Assembly (NCBI GenBank): GCA_029012365.1
Contig: JAQXLY010000054.1
Coordinates: forward strand, 1 to 64,000
DNA length: 64,000 nt
Source: Lachnospiraceae bacterium
Lineage (GTDB): Bacteria > Bacillota > Clostridia > Lachnospirales > Lachnospiraceae
Reading direction: 5' to 3'
Made by a program: the position numbers and the translations under genes. The notes beneath the pieces are model-generated. The model did no database searches. It was not told the origin of the DNA and worked only from the letters and a program-made list of their open reading frames with translations. Of the stretch, positions 17,880 through 26,493 are shown in pieces; within the stretch, counting starts at the first letter, position 1; the number at the start of each line of letters is the position of its first letter.

Positions 17880-19169
17880 ATGGAAAAAACGTATTGCGGA
17901 GCCTGTCGCGGAGAACGCGGATGCCCGGATTGCAAAAAAGCGGCAAGGTCAGCGGATTATACCGGTATCACGGAGTTTAAGTCGGAAGAAGCTTCAGGGA
18001 AGGCTGTCGGCTTATTTGAAAAAAGCGGGCATGCCGGGGAGAAAAACGATGTGCAGAGGGAGCTGCTTTTAGCGGCGGATATCGGGACGACTACCCTTGC
18101 GTTTGTCTGTGCGGATGAAAAGGGCAGGGTGCTTGCCTCTTACGGGTGCGGAAATCCACAGCGAAAGACGGCAGCGGATGTAATCGGCAGAATCGATTCG
18201 GCAATACGGGGAGAAAGGGAGAACTTAAAAAATGTGATTAGGGAAGCCTTGGCAGGAGGCTTCCTTTTTGTACTTGAAAAAGGAATGAGGATGCTTCGGG
18301 AGACGGAGAGTACCCGGGACGGGATTACGGTGAGGATAGCAATGGCAGGAAATACTACCATGCAGCATCTGCTTATGGGGTATCCTGTGGACGGTATGGC
18401 AGGAGCACCGTTTATCCCATATTCCGTAGAGGGAGAAACTGTTTCATTTGCGGCACTGTTTTCCCGAACGCCGGTATATGAGGAGTTTCCTTCCTTTGTA
18501 AGACAGGCGGAAGTGACGATTTTCCCATGCTTTTCGGCATTTGTAGGCGGTGATCTGGTTGCGGGAGCCTATGCTTTGTTTCCGGGAGCATGCACCGGGG
18601 GACAGACACGCTTTCTTTTGGATTTGGGGACAAACGGGGAATTGCTGCTTTTTGCAGACGGAAAAATCTACGGTACGGCAGCAGCCATGGGAAGTGCTTT
18701 TGAAGGCGGTCGTTTTGCGTATGCATCCGATTTGTTCAGGCTGATAGCAGAGGCTCGAAAGCAGGGGATACTGGATGAAACCGGGCTTCTTGACGAGCCG
18801 TATTTTACAGAGGGCTTTTATGGACTTCGACAGGAGGATGTGAGGGAGTTCCAGCTTGCAAAAGGGGCTCTCCGTGCCGGAATTGAGCTTCTTTTCTCAC
18901 ACGCCGGCAGGAAATTTTCCGATGTTGACAAAGTATATATCGCAGGAGGGGTAGGACGGTATTGCAGAAGTGAGGATTTGTTTTGTACAGGACTTTTACC
19001 GGAGGAATTTGCGGGAAAAGTGGAAATTGTCGGAAACAGCTGTATCGGAGGGATGCTTTCCTATTTGAAAAACAGGGAAGCCATGTTATACTGTAAAGGA
19101 GAGATGATTAATCTGGCAGAGGAGCCGGGGTTTGAAGAGACTTATTATCAATGGATGAATTTTGTATAG
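17880..19169 (+). CDS. RACo-type ASKHA domain protein (corrinoid activation-like)
   Basis: 429 residues from ATG 17880 after GGAGG at 17871-17875. The ASKHA nucleotide-binding fold is seen in ADIGTTTLAF (about 66-75), MAGNTTMQHLL, LDLGTNGELLL and a late IAGGVGRY. These match the C-terminal domain of RACo, the ATPase that reduces corrinoid proteins. Canonical RACo has an N-terminal 2Fe-2S ferredoxin domain; here there is instead a short head with C6-x2-C9 and C15-x2-C18, a rubredoxin- or zinc-like pair. No corrinoid protein or methyltransferase is in the window. Its tight linkage to an Mrp/NBP35 carrier suggests that the head is a metal or Fe-S site. Role is inferred. Confidence 0.72.
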   Translation: MEKTYCGACRGERGCPDCKKAARSADYTGITEFKSEEASGKAVGLFEKSGHAGEKNDVQRELLLAADIGTTTLAFVCADEKGRVLASYGCGNPQRKTAADVIGRIDSAIRGERENLKNVIREALAGGFLFVLEKGMRMLRETESTRDGITVRIAMAGNTTMQHLLMGYPVDGMAGAPFIPYSVEGETVSFAALFSRTPVYEEFPSFVRQAEVTIFPCFSAFVGGDLVAGAYALFPGACTGGQTRFLLDLGTNGELLLFADGKIYGTAAAMGSAFEGGRFAYASDLFRLIAEARKQGILDETGLLDEPYFTEGFYGLRQEDVREFQLAKGALRAGIELLFSHAGRKFSDVDKVYIAGGVGRYCRSEDLFCTGLLPEEFAGKVEIVGNSCIGGMLSYLKNREAMLYCKGEMINLAEEPGFEETYYQWMNFV

Positions 19170-19195
19170 GTTTAAGCCGGAAAGGATGGGACCGG

Positions 19196-20362
19196 ATGGA
19201 TAGAAAATTACAGGAAAATAAAAAGAATAAAAGGCGGTACGGAGCTATAGGAATTTTCCTCCTTGCGTGTGTGATAATGCTTTCTTTCGTTTCCTGCGGG
19301 AAGGGAAAAAAGGAAGAGGGTCAGACAACACCGGCGGGGGAACAGGGACAGAACGGATTTGCGGGGGCAAATCCGGAGCTGGTGAAAAAGAATGCGGAGA
19401 AATATGCTGCGACGACAGCAGTTTCGGTGGGAAATACGGACATTTCCATGGAGAAGGCTATGTTTCTCATTTATTCCATGGAGGTACAGGGAAACAGCTA
19501 TGCGGCATATCATGAGGCACAGTACGGTACGGATTACTGGGAAATGGTATATGATGAGGAAGGGCGTACCACAAGGGATATTTTTAAAGAAGAAACGATA
19601 GATGCATTAATTCAGTATGCGGTATTGTATGATTGTGCAGTAAAGAACGGTATGTCACTTACCGCGGAGGAGACAGCGCAGAACGATGCCTATGTGGAGC
19701 AGCTGAAAAGTATTTTGTCCGCAGAAGAAACCGAACGCGGGGGATTTACAACAGAAAATCTCAGGGAGGTTTGTGCGTGGATACGGCTGGCGGAAAGGTA
19801 TTATGATAAAATGACGGAAAATTTAGGAGTTTCCTTAGACAGTGTAAGGAAAACGATTAACAAAGAGGATTATAAAGAGTACGAGACAGAGTATTTATAT
19901 CTGGCAACTACTTATTATGACGAGGAATATAATGTTTGTGAAGAAAGTGAGGAGGAAAAGAAAGCGGTCCGGGCTCAGATGCAGGATTACTATGAGCAGG
20001 TGTCGGAGGGTATCACTTTTGAAGAACTGGAGAAAAATGATGAGGCACTTGTTCGGAATGTAAGGACATTTCTTGCGAAAGGCGAGGGTGCGGAGGAGGC
20101 CTATGCAAAAGCAGCCGCAAAGCTTTCGCAAGGTGAGGTAAGTGAACCGGTGCAGACCGAGTACGGTGTATATTTAATTCGCATGCTTGATGATGAGTGT
20201 ACCAAAACCTATGAGGCAGTGGTAAAGGCAGAGTATGAGCTGCAAAGAAGCGAAGCCTTTGAGGCCGCATATAAGGTTTTGCTTGCGGAGTATGCGGTAG
20301 CTGTAAACGAAGAAGCATGGAGAGACATTGTATTCGGTGCCACCGTAAGTATATTGGAGTAA
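19196..20362 (+). CDS. PrsA/SurA-like peptidyl-prolyl isomerase lipoprotein
   Basis: 388 residues from the start at 19196 (AAAGGA upstream at 19181-19186); a longer frame from 19151 overlaps the preceding gene and is less likely. A basic N-terminus, a hydrophobic stretch and the lipobox FVSC (Cys34) mark a lipoprotein anchored outside the membrane. Residues 60-240 form a SurA/PrsA-type helical chaperone region. The C-terminal parvulin-like part is shown by LSQGEVSEPVQTEYGVYLIRML, the end of a rotamase fold, though the domain is diverged. Likely role: extracytoplasmic folding of secreted proteins. It ends 6 bp from the convergent LysR gene. Confidence 0.75.
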   Translation: MDRKLQENKKNKRRYGAIGIFLLACVIMLSFVSCGKGKKEEGQTTPAGEQGQNGFAGANPELVKKNAEKYAATTAVSVGNTDISMEKAMFLIYSMEVQGNSYAAYHEAQYGTDYWEMVYDEEGRTTRDIFKEETIDALIQYAVLYDCAVKNGMSLTAEETAQNDAYVEQLKSILSAEETERGGFTTENLREVCAWIRLAERYYDKMTENLGVSLDSVRKTINKEDYKEYETEYLYLATTYYDEEYNVCEESEEEKKAVRAQMQDYYEQVSEGITFEELEKNDEALVRNVRTFLAKGEGAEEAYAKAAAKLSQGEVSEPVQTEYGVYLIRMLDDECTKTYEAVVKAEYELQRSEAFEAAYKVLLAEYAVAVNEEAWRDIVFGATVSILE

Positions 20363-20368
20363 ATGCGC

Positions 20369-21256
20369 CTAAGCCGTCCTAAGCAGCTTCATAAAATACT
20401 CCGTCGGTTCGGATACCGGCAGGGAGTTGTCATAGGCTAAGACAAGCTTACGCTTCGGAAGTGCCTCTTTGGTTTTTATGATGTACAGCTCCTCTCCGGT
20501 CTTTCCTTCTACGCAAAAGTCCGGTACAAATGCAATGCCGAGACCGATTTTTGCAAGGTCGATTAACAGGTCGTTACTGCTAAGCTCCACGGCAGGGGCA
20601 AGCTCTACCGAGTGGGATAAAAACTGTTCGTGCAGAAATTCGCTTGTGGTGGAACGCTTGGAAAGCATTAAAATCGGCAGGGAAGAGAGTTCGGCAAAGG
20701 AAAGCGCCGATTCAGAGTAATCATAGGCAGACTTGTTTGCGATAAACACGTCCGAAAACTCACGTAAGGTTTCAATCTGCATAGAGTTATTCAGTGCGGG
20801 GTTCGGAGAGTTTGCAACAATAAAGTCAACCGCATTTTCGGAAAGCAGCTCCGCACACTGTAATGAAGTGGCGTTCATCACCCGCAGGTGTACCTCCGGG
20901 AACGTCTGGTGGAACCGGTTTAAATACGGAACAAGGTAGTAGCGGCAGATGGTATCGCTGGCCGCTATGCGCAGCTGCATACCGCCCGAATTTTTTGAGT
21001 TGACAAGCTGGTTTTCGCCTTTGGTAATCAGATTGATTGCAGGTTCTATATGCTTAAAAAGCATTTCCCCTTCCTTTGTAAGGGTAACTCTTTTTGTACT
21101 TCTTGTAAACAATACCTGACCGAGTCTGCGTTCCAAAACCTTTATCGACTGGCTGACTGCCGACTGGGATATGTAAAGGGAAGCTGCGGCCTCGGAAAAG
21201 CTGAGAGTTTTTGCAACATAATAAAATACCTTATATAATTCGTAATTAACGTCCAT
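20369..21256 (-). CDS. LysR-family transcriptional regulator
   Basis: 295 residues, the standard length. The winged helix-turn-helix is YVAKTLSFSEAAASLYISQS followed by AVSQSIKVLERRLGQVLFTR (about residues 13-52), and the effector-binding domain begins near residue 90 (MQLRIAASDTICRYYLVPYL). AAAGGAG precedes the ATG at 21256. It faces away from purL, with 254 bp between the starts, and LysR proteins often control a divergent gene, but no clear T-N11-A palindrome could be singled out there. Target and inducer unknown. Confidence 0.88.
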   Translation of the reverse strand: MDVNYELYKVFYYVAKTLSFSEAAASLYISQSAVSQSIKVLERRLGQVLFTRSTKRVTLTKEGEMLFKHIEPAINLITKGENQLVNSKNSGGMQLRIAASDTICRYYLVPYLNRFHQTFPEVHLRVMNATSLQCAELLSENAVDFIVANSPNPALNNSMQIETLREFSDVFIANKSAYDYSESALSFAELSSLPILMLSKRSTTSEFLHEQFLSHSVELAPAVELSSNDLLIDLAKIGLGIAFVPDFCVEGKTGEELYIIKTKEALPKRKLVLAYDNSLPVSEPTEYFMKLLRTA

Positions 21257-21448
21257 AGAGGGCTCCTTTCATAAGTGCTTTTACCGGTGTAAGTAAATCC
21301 GGATTTGGGTACAGGAAAACAGTAAGAAACATACAGTCTGCCGACGTGTTTAGTATAACAGAAAATGTAAAACTGTGCAACTATCTTTATAAGAAAAACT
21401 AATAAAACGATTTATATATATTAATTTTATTTATAAACAAAGAAATGG

Positions 21449-21454
21449 TATACT
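21449..21454 (+). promoter_or_regulatory. Candidate -10 box of purL
   Basis: TATACT at 21449-21454 lies 57 bp before the chosen purL start, within an AT-rich stretch; the -35 region is weak. No purine riboswitch fold was recognised in the short leader. Confidence 0.4.
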
Positions 21455-21510
21455 GGAAACAACAATGAGGCACAGGATGTTTGCACAACATCGGAAAGGA
21501 ATGGGTAAGA

Positions 21511-24500
21511 ATGAGCAAAGTAAGAAGAATTTATTCCGAAAAGAAGCCGGAATACGCGGTAAAGGCCGACGAATTGTTAAATGAAATCAAAGAGTATCTG
21601 AACATTCAGAATGTAACTGCAGTACGTGTTTTAATCCGTTATGATGTGGAAAATGTAAGTGATGAGACGTTGTCACGGGCACTCGGTACGGTATTTTCCG
21701 AGCCGCCGGTAGATTTTGTATACGAGGAGACCTTCCCGGTAACTCCGGAGGATACCGTGTTCTCCGTAGAGTACCTTCCGGGACAGTTTGACCAGAGAGC
21801 GGACTCGGCAGAGCAGTGTGTGAAGCTGTTGAATGAGACAGAGGAGCCTGTAATCCGTTCCGCTACTACCTATGTATTATCCGGTAGTTTAGAGCCGGAG
21901 GAGGTAGATGCGATTAAGGCATACTGCATCAATCCGGTAGATTCCAGAGAAGCCTCTGAGACAAAGCCGGAGACATTGGAAGCTGTGTTTGAAGATCCGG
22001 CTGATGTAAAGATTTTTGAGGGATTTTCTACGATGCCGGAGGCACAGTTAAAGGAATTATACGATTCCTTAAATCTTGCCATGACCTTCCGTGACTTTTT
22101 ACACATCCAGAACTATTTCCGTGATGATGAGAAGCGTGACCCGTCCATGACGGAAATCCGCGTACTTGATACCTACTGGTCCGACCATTGCCGTCATACC
22201 ACCTTCCTTACCGAGCTTACGGATGTAACCTTCGAGGAGGGCGACTACACGGCTCCGATTCGTGCCTCCTATGACAAGTACGTGGCAGAGCGTGAGATTT
22301 TATATAAGGGCAGGGACGATAAATTCATCTCTCTTATGGACCTTGCACTTGTCGGTATGAAGAAGCTTCGTGCTGACGGAAAGCTTGAGGACATGGAGGT
22401 ATCCGATGAAATCAATGCCTGCTCCATTATTGTTCCGATTGAGATAACCAGACCGGACGGAACAAAGGAAACAGAAGAATGGTTAATTTTCTTTAAGAAC
22501 GAGACGCACAACCATCCGACGGAAATTGAGCCTTTCGGTGGCGCAGCTACGTGTCTCGGCGGCGCAATCCGTGACCCGTTGTCCGGCCGCGGTTATGTAT
22601 ATCAGGCAATGCGTGTCACCGGTGCTGCAGACCCGACACTTCCGATTGCAGAGACCTTAGAAGGAAAGCTTGCACAGCGCAAGATTGTTACCGGTGCAGC
22701 TTCCGGCTACAGCTCCTACGGAAATCAGATCGGTCTTGCAACCGGTCTTGTAGATGAAATTTATCATCCGAATTACGTGGCAAAGCGTCTGGAAATCGGC
22801 GCGGTTATGGGCGCAGCTCCGAGAAAGAATGTTATTCGTGAGACCTCCGACCCGGGAGATATCATTATTTTAATGGGCGGCAGAACGGGCCGTGACGGCT
22901 GCGGCGGTGCAACCGGCTCCTCCAAGGCACATACAACCGAGTCGATTCATACCTGCGGTGCAGAGGTACAAAAGGGTAATGCCCCGACCGAGCGTAAGCT
23001 TCAGAGACTGTTCCGCAGAGAAGAAGTAGCAAGCCTCATTAAGAAGTGTAACGATTTTGGTGCAGGCGGTGTATCCGTAGCAATCGGTGAGCTTGCCGAG
23101 GGACTTCGGGTAGAGCTTGACAAGGTTCCGAAGAAGTATGCGGGCCTTGACGGTACGGAGCTTGCTATTTCCGAGTCACAGGAGCGTATGGCAATCGTGG
23201 TGGATCCTAAGGACGTGGACAAGATGCTTAGCTTTGCGGCTGAGGAAAACTTAGAGGCTGTTCCGGTAGCGGTTGTTACCGAGGACCCGCGTCTTGTGCT
23301 TGTATGGAGAGGTAAGGAAATCGTTAATATCAAGCGTGCGTTCCTTGATACGAACGGAGCGCATCAGGAGGCAACCGCCGAGGTTACGATGCCGAAGAAG
23401 GAAGACAGCTACTTTAGGAAAGGCGCTTCCTATACTGCTTCCCGTATTACGAGAAAGACCGCAAAGGGAGAGACCGTGCTTTCCGGTAAGACCGGTATTA
23501 AGGCAGAGTGGCTTTCCATGCTTGCGGATTTAAATATCTGCTCCAAGAAGGGGCTTGTTGAGATGTTCGACAGCTCTATCGGAGCAAATACCGTTACGAT
23601 GCCGTATGGCGGTAAGTATCAGATGACTCCGGTGCAGACCATGATTGCAAAGGTGCCGGTGCTTGACGGTGACAGTGAGGCGGTTTCCATGATGAGCTAC
23701 GGCTTCGACCCGTATCTTTCCAGCTGGAGCCCGTACCACGGTGCGGTTTATGCAGTAATTTCCTCTGTGGCGAAGATTGTAGCCGCAGGCGGTGACCATA
23801 CAAAGATTCGTTTCACCTTCCAGGAGTATTTCCGTCGTCTGGGTACGGATCCGAAGCGTTGGGGCGAGCCGCTTGCCGCACTTCTCGGTGCGTTCGAGGC
23901 ACAGGTACAGCTCGGACTTCCGTCCATCGGCGGTAAGGACAGTATGTCCGGTACGTTCCAGAATATCGACGTACCTCCGACACTGGTATCCTTCGCGGTA
24001 GATATGGCAAAGACCTCAGACGTCGTAACAGGTGAATTTAAAAAGCCGGGTAATGTATTAGTGAAGTTCGCAATGAAGAAGGATGCTTACGAGCTTCCGG
24101 ATTATGCGGCATTTGCGGAGCAGATGAGTAAGATTACCGGTCTCTCCCAGAGCGGAAAGCTTGCTTCCATGTATGCTCTCGGTGCAAAGGGTATCGCAGA
24201 GGCTGTCAGCAAGATGGCATTCGGTAACCACCTCGGTGCTGTAATTTCCGATGCGGTAAACGAGAAAGAATTGTTTGCTCCGGCATACGGTGAAATTCTT
24301 GCGGAGGTTTCCAAGGACTGCCTTGAGGCATTGAATGCGAGCGGTGTTGTATACAAGACGGTCGGTACCGTAACCGATGCTCCGGTATTTGTATACGGCG
24401 GAGAGACCGTTTCCGTGGAAGAAGCGCTGGATGCATGGACCACTACCTTAGAAAAGGTATTCCCGACCCGTTCCGGTGTGAAGGAGGAAAAGATTGAGCA

Positions 24501-25347
24501 TCCGTTGTTTGATGCAAAGACAGTTTATACCGCAAAGAATAAGGTGGCTAAGCCGCGTGTATTCATTCCGGTATTTCCGGGTACGAACTGTGAGTATGAT
24601 ACCATGCGTTCCTTCCGTGATGCAGGGGCGGAGGTAAGTACCGTTGTATTCCGTAACCGCAACGAGCAGGACATCCGAGAGTCCGTAGAGGCATTCGAGA
24701 GAGAAATCCGTAATGCACAGATTCTTATGTTCCCGGGCGGCTTCTCTGCAGGTGATGAGCCGGACGGTTCCGGTAAGTTCATTGCAACCGCATTCCGAAA
24801 CGTAAAGATTACCGATGCGGTAAACGATATGTTAAAGCAGCGTGACGGTCTGGTGCTCGGTATCTGTAACGGTTTCCAGGCAATCATCAAGCTCGGTCTG
24901 GTACCGTACGGTGAAGTGACTCCGCAGAAGGAGGATTCGCCGACCCTTACCATGAACAGCATCGGACGTCATATTTCCAAGTCCGTATATACAAAGGTTG
25001 TTACCAACAAGTCCCCATGGCTTATGGAGGCAGAGCTCGGCGGTGTATATGCAATCCCGGCATCCCACGGTGAGGGACGTTTTGTAGCAAGCAGGGAATG
25101 GATTGAAAAGCTTGCGGCAAACGGACAGATTGCAACCCAGTACGTTGACCTTGCAGGCAACCCGACGATGGATGAGGACTTCAACCCGAACGGTTCCTAC
25201 TTCGCAATCGAGGGTATCACAAGCCCGGACGGCAGAGTGCTCGGTAAGATGGCACACTCCGAGCGCCGCGGTAATTCCGTAGCAGTGAACATCTACGGCA
25301 ATCAGGATCAGAGAATCTTCGCTTCCGGTGTAAAGTACTTTAAGTAA
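21511..25347 (+). CDS. purL: Phosphoribosylformylglycinamidine synthase, large single-chain form
   Basis: 1278 residues from ATG 21511 (upstream frame to 21481 has a poor TTG start). This is the fused PurL with three parts: an N-terminal PurS-like region (about 1-110), the two-fold ATP-binding synthetase core (LDTYWSDHCRHTTF, NETHNHPTEIEPFGGAATCLGG, and IGGKDSMSGTF), and a C-terminal glutaminase domain (VFIPVFPGTNCEYD, the nucleophile Cys in VLGICNGFQA, and SHGEGRF with catalytic His). It converts FGAR to FGAM with glutamine and ATP in purine synthesis. It lacks the longer C-terminal layout of the proteobacterial enzyme but matches the clostridial single-chain type. It stands alone here, with no other pur gene beside it. 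Confidence 0.95.
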   Translation: MSKVRRIYSEKKPEYAVKADELLNEIKEYLNIQNVTAVRVLIRYDVENVSDETLSRALGTVFSEPPVDFVYEETFPVTPEDTVFSVEYLPGQFDQRADSAEQCVKLLNETEEPVIRSATTYVLSGSLEPEEVDAIKAYCINPVDSREASETKPETLEAVFEDPADVKIFEGFSTMPEAQLKELYDSLNLAMTFRDFLHIQNYFRDDEKRDPSMTEIRVLDTYWSDHCRHTTFLTELTDVTFEEGDYTAPIRASYDKYVAEREILYKGRDDKFISLMDLALVGMKKLRADGKLEDMEVSDEINACSIIVPIEITRPDGTKETEEWLIFFKNETHNHPTEIEPFGGAATCLGGAIRDPLSGRGYVYQAMRVTGAADPTLPIAETLEGKLAQRKIVTGAASGYSSYGNQIGLATGLVDEIYHPNYVAKRLEIGAVMGAAPRKNVIRETSDPGDIIILMGGRTGRDGCGGATGSSKAHTTESIHTCGAEVQKGNAPTERKLQRLFRREEVASLIKKCNDFGAGGVSVAIGELAEGLRVELDKVPKKYAGLDGTELAISESQERMAIVVDPKDVDKMLSFAAEENLEAVPVAVVTEDPRLVLVWRGKEIVNIKRAFLDTNGAHQEATAEVTMPKKEDSYFRKGASYTASRITRKTAKGETVLSGKTGIKAEWLSMLADLNICSKKGLVEMFDSSIGANTVTMPYGGKYQMTPVQTMIAKVPVLDGDSEAVSMMSYGFDPYLSSWSPYHGAVYAVISSVAKIVAAGGDHTKIRFTFQEYFRRLGTDPKRWGEPLAALLGAFEAQVQLGLPSIGGKDSMSGTFQNIDVPPTLVSFAVDMAKTSDVVTGEFKKPGNVLVKFAMKKDAYELPDYAAFAEQMSKITGLSQSGKLASMYALGAKGIAEAVSKMAFGNHLGAVISDAVNEKELFAPAYGEILAEVSKDCLEALNASGVVYKTVGTVTDAPVFVYGGETVSVEEALDAWTTTLEKVFPTRSGVKEEKIEHPLFDAKTVYTAKNKVAKPRVFIPVFPGTNCEYDTMRSFRDAGAEVSTVVFRNRNEQDIRESVEAFEREIRNAQILMFPGGFSAGDEPDGSGKFIATAFRNVKITDAVNDMLKQRDGLVLGICNGFQAIIKLGLVPYGEVTPQKEDSPTLTMNSIGRHISKSVYTKVVTNKSPWLMEAELGGVYAIPASHGEGRFVASREWIEKLAANGQIATQYVDLAGNPTMDEDFNPNGSYFAIEGITSPDGRVLGKMAHSERRGNSVAVNIYGNQDQRIFASGVKYFK

Positions 25348-25395
25348 GATGAATGTCAGCTGCGCGAGCGTTGATATTGCTTCGGAGATTTTCTG

Positions 25396-25446
25396 AAAAA
25401 GTCCCTGTCCTTATGCAGCCTGGCTGTGTGGGGCAGGGGCTTTTTG
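25396..25446 (+). terminator. purL terminator
   Basis: AAAAAGTCCCTGTCC (25396-25410) pairs with GGGGCAGGGGCTTTTT (25430-25445), with G-T wobbles, and ends in a T run. Confidence 0.75.
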
Positions 25447-25454
25447 TCGAATAG

Positions 25455-25747
25455 GATTCGGGTGTCAAATATACCTTTAACGTCCAGGAACTTCCTCTGC
25501 ATGGAATGTTTCTTGGATTTAACGCAGGATGTTAGATTTTCTTATTACTCCGTTTATTGGTCAGCGATGTCCGAACAGGACGTTCGGACAAGACGACACG
25601 TGCCATGGATGGCGCGTCGGAGTCGATCGCATTCCATCAAAGTATCATTCACCGGAGTAATTAGAAAATCTTCATCCGGAGGCAATGACAAGAAACATTC
25701 CATGCAGAGGAAGTTCTGGCTATTATATGGCTTTTGACACCCGAATC
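25455..25747. mobile_element. MITE-like nested palindrome, 293 bp, with terminal inverted repeats and 7-bp target duplication
   Basis: The ends are perfect 15-bp inverted repeats, GATTCGGGTGTCAAA (25455-25469) and its complement (25733-25747), directly flanked by the 7-bp direct repeat CGAATAG (25448-25454 and 25748-25754). Inside, a 28-bp perfect inverted pair (25488-25515 and 25689-25716) and a 19-bp pair with one mismatch (25534-25552 and 25653-25671) are nested in the same order, separated by arms that do not pair. The centre holds small hairpins, including TCCGAAC-AGGAC-GTTCGGA (25569-25587). No credible protein is encoded. The structure fits a non-autonomous miniature transposon; a folded RNA under selection would also explain why pairing blocks alternate with unpaired arms. 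Confidence 0.8.
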
Positions 25748-25783
25748 CGAATAGTAAATCGCGTTTTGCTTTAGCTAAAACTA

Positions 25784-25812
25784 TTGATTAAATCGTACGA
25801 AATGAGTATAAT
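25784..25812 (+). promoter_or_regulatory. Sigma-A promoter of the Phd/PIN operon
   Basis: TTGATT (25784-25789), a 17-bp spacer and a perfect TATAAT (25807-25812), beginning 30 bp beyond the palindromic element. Confidence 0.75.
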
Positions 25813-25839
25813 AATGATACAGAGAAAGGAAGTGATACT

Positions 25840-26055
25840 ATGTCAATTACTGCAACGGAATTAAAAAATAATCTGGGGAAATATTTGTTTTTATCTGCAA
25901 CAGAGGATGTATACATTACAAAGAACGGTAAAGTGGTAGCGAAGCTGACAAACCCATATCAGGACAGAGTTGAAGTGGCGAAATCGTTGTTTGGTATTTT
26001 ACCGAAGGATGCGGATTTGGATAAAGCAAAAGCGGAAAGGTTTGGGGGAGAGTAA
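25840..26055 (+). CDS. Phd/YefM-family antitoxin
   Basis: 71 residues. MSITATELKNNLGKYLFLSA and VYITKNGKVVAKLTNP are the Phd/YefM DNA-binding fold; the C-terminal tail from about residue 45 would wrap the toxin. A ribosome site, AGAAAGGAAG, precedes the ATG. The next gene, a PIN-domain RNase, starts directly after this stop (TAA then GTG), the usual antitoxin-first order. It should neutralise the toxin and repress the promoter at 25784. Confidence 0.85.
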   Translation: MSITATELKNNLGKYLFLSATEDVYITKNGKVVAKLTNPYQDRVEVAKSLFGILPKDADLDKAKAERFGGE

Positions 26056-26478
26056 GTGAATATTATTTTGGATACCAACGTAATTCTGGATGCCTTTACG
26101 TCCAGAGAACCGTGGAATAAGGGTGCAGAAAAAATATTTTTGATGGGTGCAAATCAGCTTGTTAATCTGTATATTACAGCAAGTTCAGCAACGGATATTT
26201 ATTATTTGCTGCGAAAATATTTGCAGGATAAGGAGAGCGCAAAACAGGGAATTGGTAAACTTCTTATGCTGATGAGAATTTTGGATATTACCGAAAAGGA
26301 TTGCATTGATGCTTTATCCTCCTCAATAAAAGATTACGAGGATGCGGTTATGGAAAAAGTGGCAATGGGGAAAGGAATAGACTATATTGTTACCCGAAAC
26401 ATTACGGATTTTCAAGCGGGAAGTGTAAAGGCAATCCTGCCGGATGATTTTGTAAAATTAATGGAAAATAAAGGATAG
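26056..26478 (+). CDS. PIN-domain toxin (VapC-like RNase)
   Basis: 140 residues with a GTG start at 26056 immediately after the antitoxin stop. MNIILDTNVILDAF gives the first catalytic Asp (residue 6); DYEDAVMEKVAMGKGIDYIV gives the next acidic pair, and TRNITDFQ supplies the last Asp. These are the metal-binding acids of a PIN RNase, as in VapC toxins that cut tRNA or rRNA. All key residues are present, so the pair looks functional. It is followed 15 bp later by a PTS EIIC-like gene, which may share its transcript. Confidence 0.88.
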   Translation: MNIILDTNVILDAFTSREPWNKGAEKIFLMGANQLVNLYITASSATDIYYLLRKYLQDKESAKQGIGKLLMLMRILDITEKDCIDALSSSIKDYEDAVMEKVAMGKGIDYIVTRNITDFQAGSVKAILPDDFVKLMENKG

Positions 26479-26493
26479 AAAAGGGGCATATCT

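Noticed and set aside
21300-21510. Purine riboswitch before purL
   Set aside because: The leader is too short after the -10 box and the conserved loop sequences are not seen.
25426-25737. 103-codon frame across the palindromic element
   Set aside because: Its reading is an effect of the inverted repeat; it has no ribosome site and no recognisable protein.
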